A stretch of 64,000 bases of DNA from Balaenoptera acutorostrata (GCF_949987535.1 NC_080074.1:30403478-30467477); one strand, 5' to 3'. Counted from the first letter of the stretch, positions 24,220 to 36,770 are shown. Notes: generated from the sequence alone by a model not told the origin. A program made the numbers and translations.

Positions 24220-25098
24220 ATGAGAAGACAGAGAAACACACAGCAGATGAAGGAGCAAGGTAAAAACTCACCACTCCAAACAGATGAAGAGGAAATAGGC
24301 AGTCTACCTGAAAAAGAATTCAGAGTAATGATAGTAAAGATGATCAAAAATTATGATAATAGAATGGACAAAATACAAGAAACGTTTAACAAGGACCTAG
24401 AAGAACTAAAGATGAAAAACACAATAAATGAAATTAAAAGTTCTCTAGAAGGAATCAATAGCAGAATAACTGAGGCAGAAGAATGGATAAGTGACCTGGA
24501 AAATAAAATAGTGGAAATAACTACTGCAGAGTGGAATAAAGAAAAAAGAATGAAAAGAACTGTGGACAGATTCAGAGACCTCAAGGACATCATTAAATGC
24601 ACCAACATTCAAATTATAGGGGTCCCAGAAGAAGAAGAGAAAAAGAAAGGGACTGAGAAAATATATGAAGAGATTATAGTTGAAAACTTCCCTAATATGG
24701 GAAAGGAAATAGTCAGTCAAGTCCAGGAAGTGCAGAGAGTCCCATACAGGATAAACCCAAGGAGAAACACACCAAGACGTATATTAATCAAACTACCAAA
24801 AATTAAATAAAACAAAAAACTATTAAAAGTAGCAAGGGAAAAACAACAAATAACATACAAGGGAAACCCCATAAGGTTATCAGCTGACCTTTCAGCAGAA
24901 ACCCTGCAAGCCAGAAGGGAGTGGCAAGACATATCTAAAGTGCTGAAAGGGAAAAACCTGCAAACAAGATTACTGTACCCAGCAAGGATCTCATTCAGAT
25001 TCAATGGAGAAATTAAAAATTTTACAGAGAAGCAAAAGCTAAGAGAATTCAGCACCACCAAAACAGCTTTACAACAAATGCTAAAGGAACTTCTCTAG
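24220..25098 (+). pseudogene. L1B ORF1, interrupted by one stop codon
   Basis: ATG at 24220 opens a frame of 196 codons ending at TAA 24808-24810. Where L1A has TAC, L1B has TAA, so this is a point nonsense change. Beyond it the same frame is open to TAG at 25096-25098, giving a total span of 293 codons including the stop. The coiled-coil region (about residues 50-110), the RRM-like core (around 'IQIIGVPEEE') and the C-terminal domain are all present. This is the best preserved ORF1 of the three, but the natural product would be truncated inside the RRM-like part. Confidence 0.9.
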
Positions 25099-25155
25099 GC
25101 AGGAATACAAGACAAGGAAAAGACCTACAATAACAAACCGAAAACAATTAAGAAA

Positions 25156-28100
25156 ATGATAATAGGAACATACACATCGATAATTACCTCAAATGTAAAT
25201 GGATCAATGCTCCAACCAAAAGACATAGACTGGCTGAATGGATACCAAAACAATATGCTGTCTACAAGACACCCATTTCAGACCTAGGGGCACATACAGA
25301 CTGAAAGTGAGGGGATGGAAAAAGTTATTCCATGCAAATGGAAATCAAAAGAAAGCTGGAGTAGCAAGGCTCATATCAGACAAAATAGACTTTAAAATAA
25401 AGACTATTATAAGAGACAAAAAAGGACACTACTTAATGATCAAAGTATCAATCCAAGAGAAAGATATAACAATTGTAAATATTTATGCACCAAACATAGG
25501 AGCACTTCAATACATAAGGCAAATACTAACAGCCATAGAAGGGGAAATCAACAGTAACAAAATCATAGTAGGGGACTTTAACACATCACTGTCACCAATG
25601 GACAGATCATCCAAATGAAAATAAATGAGGAACACAAGCTTTAAATGATACATTCAACAAGATGGACTTAATTGCTATTTATAGGACATTCCACCCCAAA
25701 AACACAGAATACACCTTCTTCTCGAGAACTCATGGATCATTCTCCAGGATAGATCGTATCTTGGGTCACAAATCAAGCATTGCTAAATTTAAGAAAATTG
25801 AAGTTGTATCAAGTATCTTTTCCAACCACAATGCTATGAGACTAGATAACAAATACAGGAAAAAAATCTGTAAAAAATACAAACACATGGAGGCTAAACA
25901 ATACACCACTAAATAACCAAGAGATCACTGAAGAAATCAGAGAGGAAATCAAAAATACCTAGAAACAAATGACAATGAAAACACGATGACCCAAAACCTA
26001 TGGGATGCAGCAAAAGCAGTTCTAAGAGGGAAATTTAGAGCAATACAATCCTACCTCAAGAAACAAGAAACATCAAAAATAAACAACCTAACCTTACACC
26101 TAAAGCAATTAGAGAAAGAAGAATCAAAAAACCCCAAAGTTAGAAGAAGAAACGAAATCATAAAGATCAGATCACAAATAAATGAAAAAGAAATGAAGCA
26201 AAAAATAGCAAAGATCAATAAAACTAAACGCTGTTGTGCTGAGAAGGTAAACAAAATTGATACACTATTAGCCAGACTCATCAAGAAAAAAAGGGAGAAG
26301 ACTCAAATCAATAGAATTAGAAATGAAAAAGAAGTAACAACTGACACTGCAGAAATACAAAGTATCATGCCAGATTACTACAAGTAATTATACGCCAATA
26401 AAATAGACAACCTGGAAGAAATGGACAAATTCTTAGAAAAGCACAACCTTCCGAGACTGAACCAGGAAGAAATAGAAAGTATAAACAGACCGAGCACAAG
26501 CACTGAAATCAAGACTGTGATTAAAAATCTTCCAACAAACAAAACCCAGGACCAGATGGCTTCACAGTGGATTCTATCAAACATTTAGAGAAGAGCTAAC
26601 ACCTATCCTTCTCAAACTCTTCCAAAATATAGCAGATGGATGAACATTCCCAAACTCACTCTACAAAGCCACCATCACCCTGATAGCAAAACCAGACAAA
26701 GATGTCACAAAGAAAGAAAACTACATGCCAATATCACTGGTGAACATAGATGTAAAAATCCCCAACAAAATACTAGCAAACAGAATCCAACAGCACATTA
26801 AACGGATCATACACCATGATCAAGTGGGGTTTATCCCAGGAATGCAAGGATTCTCCAATATTCACAAATCAATCAATGTGATAAACCATATAACATACTG
26901 AAGGAGAAAAACCATATGATCATCTCAATAGACGCAGAGAAAGCTTTTGACCAATATCAACACCGATGTATGACAAAAACCCTCCAGAAAGCAGGCATAG
27001 AGAGAACTTACCTCAACATAATAAAGGCCATATATGACACACCCACAGCCAACATCGTTCTCAATGGTGAAACACTGAGAACATTTCCTCTAAGATCAGG
27101 AACAAGACAAGGTTGCCCACACTCACCAATATTATTCAACAGAGTTTTGGAAGTTTTAGCCACAGCAATCAGAGAAGGAAAAAAAATAAAAGGAATCCAA
27201 ATCAAAAAGAAGAAGTAAAGCTATCACTGTTTGCAGATGACATGATACTATACATAGAGACTCCTACAGATGCTACCAGAAAACTACTAGAGCTAATCAA
27301 TTAATTTGGTATAGGAGCAGGATACAAAATTAATGCACAGAAATCTCTTGCATTCCTATACACTAATGATGAAAAATATCAAAGAGAACTTAAGGAAACA
27401 CTCGCATTTACTGCTGCAACTAAAAGAATAAAATACCTAGGAAGAAACATACCTAAGGAGACGAAAGACCTGTATGCAGAAAACTGTAAGACACTGATGA
27501 GAGAAATTAAAGATGATACAAACAGATGGCGAGATATACCACGTTCTTGGATTGGAAGAATCAACATTGTGAAAATGATTATACTACACAAAGCAATCTA
27601 CAGATTCAATGCAATCCCTATCAAACTTCCAATGGCATTTTTCACTGAACTAGAACAAAAAATTTCACAATTTGTATGGAAACACAAAAACCCCAAATAG
27701 CCAAAGCAATTTTCAGAAAGAAAAATAGAGCTGGAAAAATCAGGCTCCCAGACTTCGGACTATATTACAAAGTACAGAAATCAAGACAGTATGGTACTGG
27801 CACAGAAACAGAAATATAGATCAACGGAACAGGATAGAAAGCCCAGAGATAAACCCAGGCACATATGGTCACCTTATATTTGATAAAGGAGGCAAGAAAA
27901 TACAATGGAGAAAAGACAGCCTCTTCAATAAGTGGTGCTGGGAAAACTGGACAGCTACGCATAAAAGAATGAAATTAGAACACTCCCTAATACCATACAC
28001 AAAAATAAACTCAAAATGGATTAAAGGCCTAAATGTAAGGCCAGACACTATAAAATTCTTAGAAGAAACATAGGCAGAACACTCTATGACATGAATCACA

Positions 28101-28950
28101 GCAACATCCTTTTTTACACACCTTCTAGAGAAATGGAAATAAAAACAAAAATAAACAAATGGGACGTAATGAAACATAAAAGCTTTTGCACAGTAAAGGA
28201 AACCATAAACAAGACAAAAAGACAAGCCTCAGAATGGGAGAAAATATTTGCAAATGAAGCAACTGACAAAGGAGTAATCTCCAAAATTTACAAGTAGCTC
28301 ATGCAGCTCAATATCAAAAAAGCAAACAACCCAATCCAAAAATGGGCAGAAGACCTAAATAGACATTTCTCCAAAGACGATATAAAGATTGCGAACAAAG
28401 ACATGAAAAGATGCTCAACATAAGTAATCATTAGAGAAATGCAAATCAAAATTACAATGAGGTATCACCTCACACCAGTTCGAATGGCCATCATCAAAAA
28501 TCTACAGACAATACATGCGGGAGAGGGTGTGGAGAAAAGGGAACCCTCTTGCACTGTTGGTGAGAATGTAAATTGATACAGCCACTATGGATAACAGTAT
28601 GGAGGTTCCTTAAAAAACTAAAAATAGAACTACCATATGACCCAGCAATCCTACTACTGGGCATATACCCTGAGAAAACCATAATTCAAAAAGAATCATA
28701 TACCACAATGTTCACTGCAGCTCTGTTTACAATAGCCAGGACATGGAAGCCACCTAAGTGCCCATCGACAGAAGAATGTATAATGAAGATGTGGCACATA
28801 TATGCAATGGAATATTACTCAGCTATAAAAAGAAACAAAATTGAGTTATTTATATTGAGGTGGATGCCCACAGAGTCAGTCTTACAGAGTGAAGTAAGTC
28901 AGAAAGAGAGAAACATATACTGTATACTAACACATATATATGGAATCTAA
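25156..28950 (+). pseudogene. L1B ORF2, heavily fragmented
   Basis: An ATG at 25156 starts the frame, but a small deletion soon after shifts it. Remnants include 25238-25618 and 25662-25916 (endonuclease), 25986-26387, 26916-27218 (RT motif A region and the GCP block), 27497-27700, 28091-28297 and 28573-28950 (C-terminus). FADD is still encoded at 27230-27241. Frameshifts separate almost every domain, for example after 'aatcaaaaagaagaag' near 27215. L1B ORF2 is more eroded than that of L1A. Confidence 0.9.
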
Positions 28951-29363
28951 AAAGTTAAAAGAAAATGGTCATGAAGAACCTAGGGACAGGACAGGAATAA
29001 AGACACAGACATAGAGAATGGACTTGAGGACATGGGGACGGGGAAGGGTAAGTTGGGACGAAGTGAGAGAGTGGCGTGGACATATGTACACTACCAAATG
29101 GAAAATAGATAGCTAGTGGGGAGCAGCCACATAGCACAGACAGATCAGCTCGTTGCTTTGTGAGCACCTAGAGGGGTGGGATAGGGAGGGTGGGTGGGAG
29201 ACGCAAGAGGGAGGAGATATGGGGTATATGTATATGTATAGCTGATTCGCTTTATTATAAAGCAGAAAATAACACACCATTGTAAAGCAATTATAGTCCA
29301 GTAAAGATGTTAAAAATATATACCTATATATATATATATAAAAAAAGAAACTATAAAAAAAAT
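28951..29363 (+). other. L1B 3' UTR and tail
   Basis: This matches the L1A 3' UTR block by block, including 'gggtgggatagggagggtgg' and 'cattgtaaagcaattatagtcc'. It then runs into AGTAAA and a tail degraded to TA repeats and A-runs (about 29313-29363). Confidence 0.8.
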
Positions 29364-32300
29364 TCCTTTGTTAGTTGCTTCATTTGCAAATATTTTCTAC
29401 CATTCTGAGGGTTGTCTTTTCGTCTTGTTTATGGTTTCCTTTGCTGTGCAAAAACTTTTAAGTTTCATTAGGTCCCATTTGTTTATTTTTGTTTTTATTT
29501 CCATTTCTCTAGGAGGTGGGTCAAAAAGGATCTTGCTGTGATTTATCTAGCAGAGTGTTCTGCCTATATTTTCCGGTAAGTGTTTTATAGCGTCTGGCCT
29601 TACATTTAGGTCTTTAATCCATTTTGAGTTTATTTTGGTGTATGGTGTTAGGGAGTGTTCTAATTTCATTGTTTTACATGTAGCTGTCCAGTTTTCCCAG
29701 CACCACTTATTGAAGAGGCTGTCTTTTCTCCACTGTATATCCTTGACTCCTTTATCAAATATAAGGTGACCATATGTGTGTGGGTTTATCTTTGGGCTTT
29801 CTATCCTGTTCCATTGATCTAAATTTCTGTTTTTTGCCATTACTATACTGTCTTGATTACTGTAGCATTTAATACAGGATGAAGTCTGGGAGCCTGATTC
29901 CTCCAGCTCCGTTTTCTTTCTCAAGATTGCTTTGGCTATTCGGGGTCTTTTGTGTTTCCATACAAATTGTGAAATTTTTGTTCTAGTTCAGTATAAAATG
30001 CCATTGGTAGTTTGATAGGGATTGCACTGAATCTGTAGATTGCTTTGTGTAGTATAGTCATTTTCACAATGTTGATTCTTCCAATCCAGGAACATGGTAT
30101 ATCTCTCCATCTGTTTGTATCATCTTTAATTTCTTTCATCAGTGTCTTATAGTTTTCTGCATACAGGTCTTTCGTCTCCTTAGGTATGTTTCTTCCTAGG
30201 TATTTTATTCTTTTTGTTGCAATGGTACATGGGAGTGTTTCCTTAAGTTCTCTTTGAGATTTTTCATCATTAGTGTATAGGAATGCAAGACATTTCTGTG
30301 CATTAATTTTTTATCCTGCTACTTTAACAAATTCATTGTTTAGTTCTAGTAGTTTTCTGGTCATCTTTAGGATTCCCTATGTATAGTATCATGTCATCTG
30401 CAAACAGTGACAGCTTTACTTCTTCTCTTCCAGTCTGGATTCCTTTTATTTCTTTTCCTTCTCTGATTGCTGTGGCTAAAACTTCCAAAACTATGTTGAA
30501 TAACAGTGGTAAGAGTGGACAACCTTGTCTTGTTCCTGATCTTAGAGGAAATGATTTCAGTTTTTCACCTTTGAGAACGATATGGGCTGTGGCTTTGTCA
30601 TATATGGCTTTTATTATATTGAGGTAAGTTCCCTGCATTCTGGAGGGTTTTTATCATAAATGGGTGTTGAACTTTGTGGAAAGATTTTTGTGTATCTATT
30701 GAGATGATCATATGGTTTTTCTCCTTCAATTTGTTATATGGTTTATCACATTGATTCATTTGCATATATTGAAGAATCCTTGCATTCTTGGGATAAACCC
30801 CACTTGGTCATGGTGTATGATACTTTTAATGTGCTGTTGGATTCTATTTGCTAGTATTTTGTTGAGGATTTTTGCATCTCTGTTCATCAGTGATATTGGC
30901 CTGTAGTTTTCTTTCTTTGTGACATTTTGTCTGGTTTTGCTATCAGGGTGGTTGTGGCCTCGTAGAATGAGTTTCGGAGTCTTCCTGCCTCTGCTATATT
31001 TTGGAAGAGTTTGAGAAGGATAGGTGTTAGCTCTTCTCTAAATAATAGAATTCAGCTGTGAAACCATTTGGTCCTGGGTTTTGTTTGTTGGAAGATTTTT
31101 AATCGCAGTCTCAATTTCAGTGCTTGTGATTGGTCTGTTTGTTTATATTTTCTGTTTCTTCCTGGTTCAGTCTTGGAAGGTTTTGTTTTTCTTAGACATT
31201 GTCCATTTCCTCCATGCTGTCCATTTTATTGGTATAGAGTTGCTTGTAGTAATCTGTCATGATACTTTGTATTTCTGTAGTGTCAGTTGTTACTTGTTTT
31301 TCATTTCTAATTCTGTTGATTTGAGTCTTCTCCCTTTTTTCCTTGGTGAATCTGGCTAATGGTGTATCAATTTTATTTATCTTCTCAAAGAACCAGCTTT
31401 TAGTTTTACTGATCTTTACTATCGTGTCCTCATTTGTTTTTCATTTATTTGTGATCTGATCTTTATGATTTCTTTCCTTCTAGTAACTTTGGGGTTTTTT
31501 TGTTCTCCTTTCTGTAATTGCTTTAGGTTTAAGGTTAGGTTGTTTATTTGAGATGTTTCTTGTTTCTTGAGGTAGGATTGTATTGCTATAAGCTTCCCTC
31601 TTAGAACTGCTTTCGCTGCATCCCATAGGTTTGGGGTCATCGTGTTTTCAATTTCATTTGTTTCCACGTATATTTTTCTTTCCTCTTTGACTTCTTCAGT
31701 GATCTCTTGGTTATTAAGTAGTGTATTGTTTAGCCTCCATGTGTTTGTGTTTTTTACAGATTTTTTCCTGTAATTGGTATGTAGTCTCATAGCATTGTGG
31801 TTGGAAAAGATATTTGATACAACTTCAATTTTCTTAAATTTAGCAATGCTTGATTTGTGACCCAAGATATGATCTATCCTGGAGAATGTTCCATGAGCAC
31901 TTGAGAAGAAAGTGTATTCTGCTGTTTTGGATGGAATGTCCTATAACTATCAATTAAGTCCATCTGTTGAATGTATCATTTAAAGCTTGTGTTCCTTATT
32001 TAATTTCATTTTGGATGATCTGTCGATTGGCGAAAGTGGAGTGTTAAAGTCCTGTACTATGATTGTGTTACTGTCTATTTCCCCTTTTATGGCTGTTAGC
32101 ATTTGCCTTATGTATTGAGGTGTTCCTATGTTGGGTGCATAAATATTTACAACTGTTATATCTTTCCCTTGGATTGACCCTTCGATCATTATGTAGTGTC
32201 CTTGTTTGTCTCTAGTAATTGTCTTCATTTTAAAGTCTATTTTATCTGATATGAGTATTGCTACTCCAGCTTTCTTTTTATTTCCATTAGCATGGAATAT

Positions 32301-32480
32301 CTTTTTCCATCCCCTCACTTTCAGTCTGTATGTGTCCCTAGGTCGGAAGTGGGTCTCTTGTAGACAGCATATACATGGGTCTTAATTCAGTATCCATTAA
32401 GCCAGTCTATGCCTTTTGGTTGGAGCATTTAATCCATTTTCATTTAAGGTAATTATCGATATTTATGTTCCTATCACCAT
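29364..32480 (-). pseudogene. L1C ORF2 (5' and central part), broken
   Basis: Read on the minus strand. The ATG at 32480-32478 is followed within six codons by a stop. Pieces are 32318-31980 (endonuclease), 31865-31419, 30638-30333 (RT with the [10 protein letters not shown] block and FADD), 30139-29936 and 29924-29547. Most share one frame, with substitutions and small indels between. The last part of ORF2 is separated by the L1B insertion and continues at 22269 going left. Confidence 0.9.
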
Positions 32481-32537
32481 TTTCTTAATTGTTTTGGGTT
32501 TATTATTGTAGGTCTTTTCGTTCTCTTGTATTTCCTG

Positions 32538-33425
32538 CTAGAGAAATTCCTTTAGCATTTGTTGTAAATCTGGTTTGGTGGTGCTGAATTCTCTTATCTT
32601 TTGCTTGTCTCTAACGTTTCTAATTTTTCCGCTGAATCTGAATGAGATCCTTTTTGGTAGAGGAATCTTGGTTGTAGGTTTTTCCCTTTCAGCACTTTAA
32701 ATATGTCTTGCCACTCCCTTCTGGCTTGCAGAGTTTCTGCTGAAAGATCAGCTGTTAACTTTATGGGGGTTCCCTTGTATGTTATTTGCTGTTTTTCCCT
32801 TGCTGTTTTTAATATTTTTTTTGTATTTAATATTTGATAGTTTGATTAATATGTGTCTTGGCATGTTTATCCTTGGATTTATCCTGTATGGGACTCTCTG
32901 TGCTTCCTGGACTTGATTAACTATTTCCTTTCTCATATTAGGGAAGTTTTCAACTATAATCCCTTCATATATTTTCTCAGTCCCTTTCTTTTTCTGTTCT
33001 TCTCCTGGGACCCCTATAATTTGAATGTTGGTGTGTTTAATGGTGTCCCAGAGGTCTCTGAGACTGTTCTCAATTCTTTTCATTCTTTTTTCTTTATTAT
33101 GCTCTGCAGTAGTTATTTCCACTATTTTATCTTCCAGGTCACTTATCTGTGCTTCTGCCTCAGTTATTCTGCTATTGATTCCTTCTAGAGAATTTTAAAT
33201 TTCATTTATTGTGTTGTTCATCGTTTGTTTGCTCTTTAGTTCTTCTAGGTCCTTGTTAAACGTTCCTAGTATTTTCTCCATCCTATTTCCAAGAAATTGG
33301 ATCATCTTTACTATCATTACTCTGAATTCTTTTTCAGGTAGACCGCTTATTTCCTCTTCATTTGTTTGGACTAGTAGGTTTTTACCTTGCTCCTTTATCT
33401 GCTGTGTGTTTCTCTGTCTTCTCAT
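32538..33425 (-). pseudogene. L1C ORF1, broken
   Basis: ATG at 33425-33423 opens 76 codons, ending at TAA 33197-33195. The same frame is then open again and is picked up by the 124-codon piece 33122-32748. A frameshift in an A-run near 32810-32825 ends it. The expected terminal stop (as in L1B) lies at 32540-32538. The TAA is at the same codon, with the same surrounding bases, as the one in L1A ORF1. Confidence 0.9.
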
Positions 33426-35588
33426 TTTGCTTAACTCATTGTGTTTGGAGTTTCCTTTTCGCAGGCTGCAGGTTTGTAGTTTCTGTTGTTTTGGGTGTCT
33501 GCCTCCAGTGCGTATGGTTGGTTTAGTGGGTTGTATAGGCTTCCTGGTGGAAGGGACTAATGCCTGTGTTCTGGTGGATGAGGCTGGATCTTGTCTTTCT
33601 GGTGGGCAGGTCCACGTTCGGTGGTGTGTTTTGGAGTGTCTGTGACCTTATTATGATTTTAGGCAGCCTGTCTGCTAATGGGTGGGGTTGTGTTCCTGGT
33701 TTGCTACTTGTTTGGCATAGGGTGTGCAGCACTGTAGCTTGCTGGTCGTTGAGTGGAGCTGGGTGTTAGAATTGTGATGGAGTTCTCTGGGAGCCCTTTT
33801 GCCATTTGATATTACATGGAGCCAGGAATTCTCTGGTGGCCTAATGTCCTGAACTCGGCTCTCCCACTTCAGAGGCACATGGTTGACACCCGGCCAGTGC
33901 ACCAAGACCCTGTCAGCCATATGGCTCAGATGAAAAGGGAGTAAAAAAGAAAGAAAGAAAGAAAAAAAGAAAATAAAAAGAAAGTTATTAAAAATTATTA
34001 AAAATAAATAAATTAAAAAGTAATAAAAACAAAAGAAAAATGAAAGAAAGAAAGAAGGGAGCAACAAAACCAAAAAACAAATTGACCAATGATAACAATC
34101 GCTAAAATGTATACTAAAAAAAAAAAAAAAATGAAAAAAACCAGACAGAACCCTAGGCCAAATGGTAAAAGCAAAGCTATAGAGACAAAATCACCGAAAG
34201 AAGTATACACATACACACTCACAAAAAGAGAAAAAGGAAAAAAAAGTATATGTATAAAAAAAAGGAAGAGAGCAACCAAATCAATAAACAAATCTACCAA
34301 TGATAAAAACTCTAAATACTAAACTAAGATAAACATAAAACCAGAAACCAGTCAGTCGCATACAGCAAACCCCAAGTCTATAGTTGCTCCCAAAGTCCAC
34401 CTCCTCAATTTGGGATGATTCGTTGTCTATTCAGGTATTCCACAGATGCAGGGTACATCAAGTTGATTGTGGAGATTTAATCCACTGCTCCTAAGGCTGC
34501 TGGGAGAGATTTCCCTTTCTCTTCTTTGTTCGCACAGCTCCTGGGGTTCAGCTTTGGATTTGGCCCCGCCTGTGCGTGTAGGTCATCTGAGGGCATCTGT
34601 TCCTGCCCGGACAGGATGGGATTAAAGTAGCAGCTGATTAGGGGGCTCTGGCTCACTCAGGCCGGGGGGAGGGAGGGGTACAGAATGTGGGGCAAGCCTG
34701 CAGTGGCAGAGGCCGCCATGACATTGCACCAGCCTGAGGTGTGCCGTGTGTTCTCCCGGGGAAGTTGTCCCTGTATCACCGGACCCTGGCAGTGGCAGGC
34801 TGCACAGGCTCCCAGGAGGGGAGGTGTGGATGGTGACCTGTGCTTGCACAGAGGCTTCTTGGTGTCTGTAGCAGCAGCCTTAGCATTTCATGCCCGTCTC
34901 TGGTGTCCACGCTGAGAGCCGAGGCTCATGCCCATCTCTGGAGCTCGTTTAGGTGGTGGTCTGAATCCCCTCTCCTCATGCACCCCAAAACAATGATCTC
35001 TTGCCTCTTAGGCAGGTCCAGACTTTTTCTCGGACTCCCTCCCAGGTAGCTGCAGTGCACTAGCTCCCTTCAGGCTGTGTTCACGCAGCCAACCCCAGTC
35101 CTCTTCCTGGGATATGACCTCTAAAGCCCGAGCCTCAGCTCCCAGCCCCCACCCATCCCGGCGGGTGAGCAGACAAGCCTCTCGGGCTGGTGTGTGCTGG
35201 TCGGCACCAATCCTCTGTGCGGTAATCTCTCCGCTTTGCCCTCTGCACCCCTGTGGCTGCGATCTCCTCCATGGCTCCGAAGCTTCCCCCTGGCACCCTC
35301 TGTCTCCACCAGTGAAGGGGCTTCCTAGTGTGTGGAAACTTTTCCTCCTTCACAGCTCCTTTCCAGCGGTGCAAGTTCTGTTCCTATTCTTCTGTCTCTC
35401 TTTTTTCTTTTGTCCTACCCAGGTACGTGTGGGGTTTCTTGACTTTTGGGAAGTCTGAGGTCTTCTGCCAGTGTTCAGTAGGTGTTCTATAGGAGTTGTT
35501 CCACATGTAGATGTATTTCTGATGTATTTGTGGGGAGGAAGTTGATCTCCACATCTTACTCCTCCGCCTTCTTGAAGGTCTCCCCCTG
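33426..35588 (-). promoter_or_regulatory. L1C 5' UTR, minus strand
   Basis: Reverse of the L1A 5' UTR: GC-rich at the right end (34.6-35.4 kb), with long A- and AAAG-rich blocks on the plus strand at 33940-34330, corresponding to the T-rich segment of L1A but expanded. Open frames of up to 114 codons on both strands here are by-products. Confidence 0.75.
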
Positions 35589-36368
35589 CATCTCAGAAGG
35601 AAATATTTTTTAAACTTCTTCAGAATACAACATCTAAGGCTAGAGATGTTAAGACACTTGCCCCAAATCACACAGAAAGCAAACAGAAGAGTCCAGAATT
35701 ATATCAAAATCTGAGAATAACTAAACTCTTAACCAATATGGTTGTCTTTTTTTTTAATGGAAAAGAAATACGATAATTGTGCAGAGATGAGTAATATGTG
35801 TGTAGATTTCTATAGACAGAGTAATAGATTGGGTGTGCAGTCTTCATAAATCAGTTATTGAGTGAGGAACAGAGTCACAGGAAAAGTAGGTGGATGATCC
35901 ACAGATCTAATTAGGGCCCATTGTTCAGGAGCTGAACTACAGAGTGACTAGAAACAACTGTTAGAGTCTGGTTTAAGTGTGGCAGAGGACACAGATGGAG
36001 CTCCTGGGGAAGTGACTGTGTATCTGCAATGAGGAGCTCTTACTCTGTCTCTACCCACACGGGTCGATACCACACCAAGGAAAATCAAACCTTGGTCCAT
36101 TGTTCAAATGATGAGGGAAGGGGTAATGGGGTCTTATAGAAGGAAGCCCACGTAAAATTAAAGTTGGAAGAAAACAATGCACTTGCCAGTTGATATGGAT
36201 AGAATCTGAGCCCTGTGCATTGTGCACCCGCCCTCAAGTTAAGTGGAAAGAAAGAATTCCAATGCTAAGTTTATCTGCAATAAAATTAAAAGTTTCTCTA
36301 GAAAGCCATTTAGAGTGTCTTACATGGCTCCTTTAGAAAGCAGAGATAAAGATTAAGTTGATACCAGT
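35589..36368. other. MIR fragment then unassigned sequence
   Basis: At about 35620-35740 'gagatgttaagacacttgcccc' and 'aaatcacacagaaagcaaac' match the reversed MIR second half ('gaggttaagtgacttgcccaa', 'ggtcacacagctagtaag'). The rest is unassigned. Confidence 0.55.
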
Positions 36369-36770
36369 ATGTTTGGGAGGTACCAACCGAGGGAGGTGAA
36401 GCCAAGAAAAGAGAAATCAAAGAGTAACATGGGAATATGCAAAACCACGAGATGCGATGTGTCATTGTTCCAACCATGGCTTCTTGACAAGCCGGGAAAA
36501 GGCAGAGAGGATCTTGCAGCAGGCTTGTTTGTTCAGCACGTGGGTCTTCTACAGAAGGGATGCAGGGAAGAACTGCCACTCAGACTACTACCAAACAAAC
36601 TAAGGGAGAGAAATAAATGTATCTGCTCAATTTCCTTTTATCTTTCACTCCTCATTGGTCAAGATATATCTCCTAAACAAGTGGGTTGCATTTCCAGCCC
36701 GCTTGTGGCTAAGAAATCAGAACTTATACCATGCTTTGAAGTGTTTTATCTAAGACCAAGAGAAGAGTGA
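36369..36770 (+). other. 133-codon open frame, probably chance
   Basis: This is the longest open frame outside recognised L1 sequence. The translation has Lys/Arg-rich and mixed segments, no signal peptide, no clear membrane helix and no family I recognise. An 89-codon open frame overlaps it on the other strand. There is no visible start context or retrocopy signature such as a poly(A) tail with a TSD. It could be an exon-like fragment or part of an old repeat, but chance is the simplest reading. Confidence 0.2.

Larger units (their letters stand above)
22255..29378 (+). mobile_element. Full-length LINE-1 'L1B' inserted in L1C
   Basis: L1B (22270-29363) begins near 'gaccttcaagagg' (22280) and ends after the variant polyadenylation signal AGTAAA (29300-29305) in an A/T-rich tail with TA repeats. 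Flanks 'tcctctatcagttgc' (22255-22269) and 'tcctttgttagttgc' (29364-29378) match at 12 of 15 positions and are two copies of the same L1C site, so L1B inserted into L1C. It is closely similar to L1A through all domains, with extra small deletions in the 5' UTR and ORF2. Confidence 0.93.
21767..35588 (-). mobile_element. Full-length LINE-1 'L1C', minus strand, split by L1B
   Basis: L1C occupies 21767-22269 plus 29364-35588, about 6.7 kb in total. The left end is its 3' UTR ('catctttattggagtataattg' and onward), and the right end is the reversed 5' start 'ccgccttcttgaaggtctcc'. Antisense text runs out at 22269 ('aatcctctatcagttgc') and resumes at 29364 ('tcctttgttagttgcttcatt'), exactly where L1B intervenes. 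The catalytic FADD codons survive at 30393-30404 (reverse). Target copies at its own ends are not clear; an eroded 'gaagagagaaat' / 'cagaaggaaata' pair is possible. Confidence 0.92.

Noticed and set aside
33930..34330. A-rich block that might mark the tail of a separate retrocopy
   Set aside because: It corresponds to the T-rich segment of the L1C 5' UTR in reverse orientation, expanded by slippage, and has no flanking target duplication.
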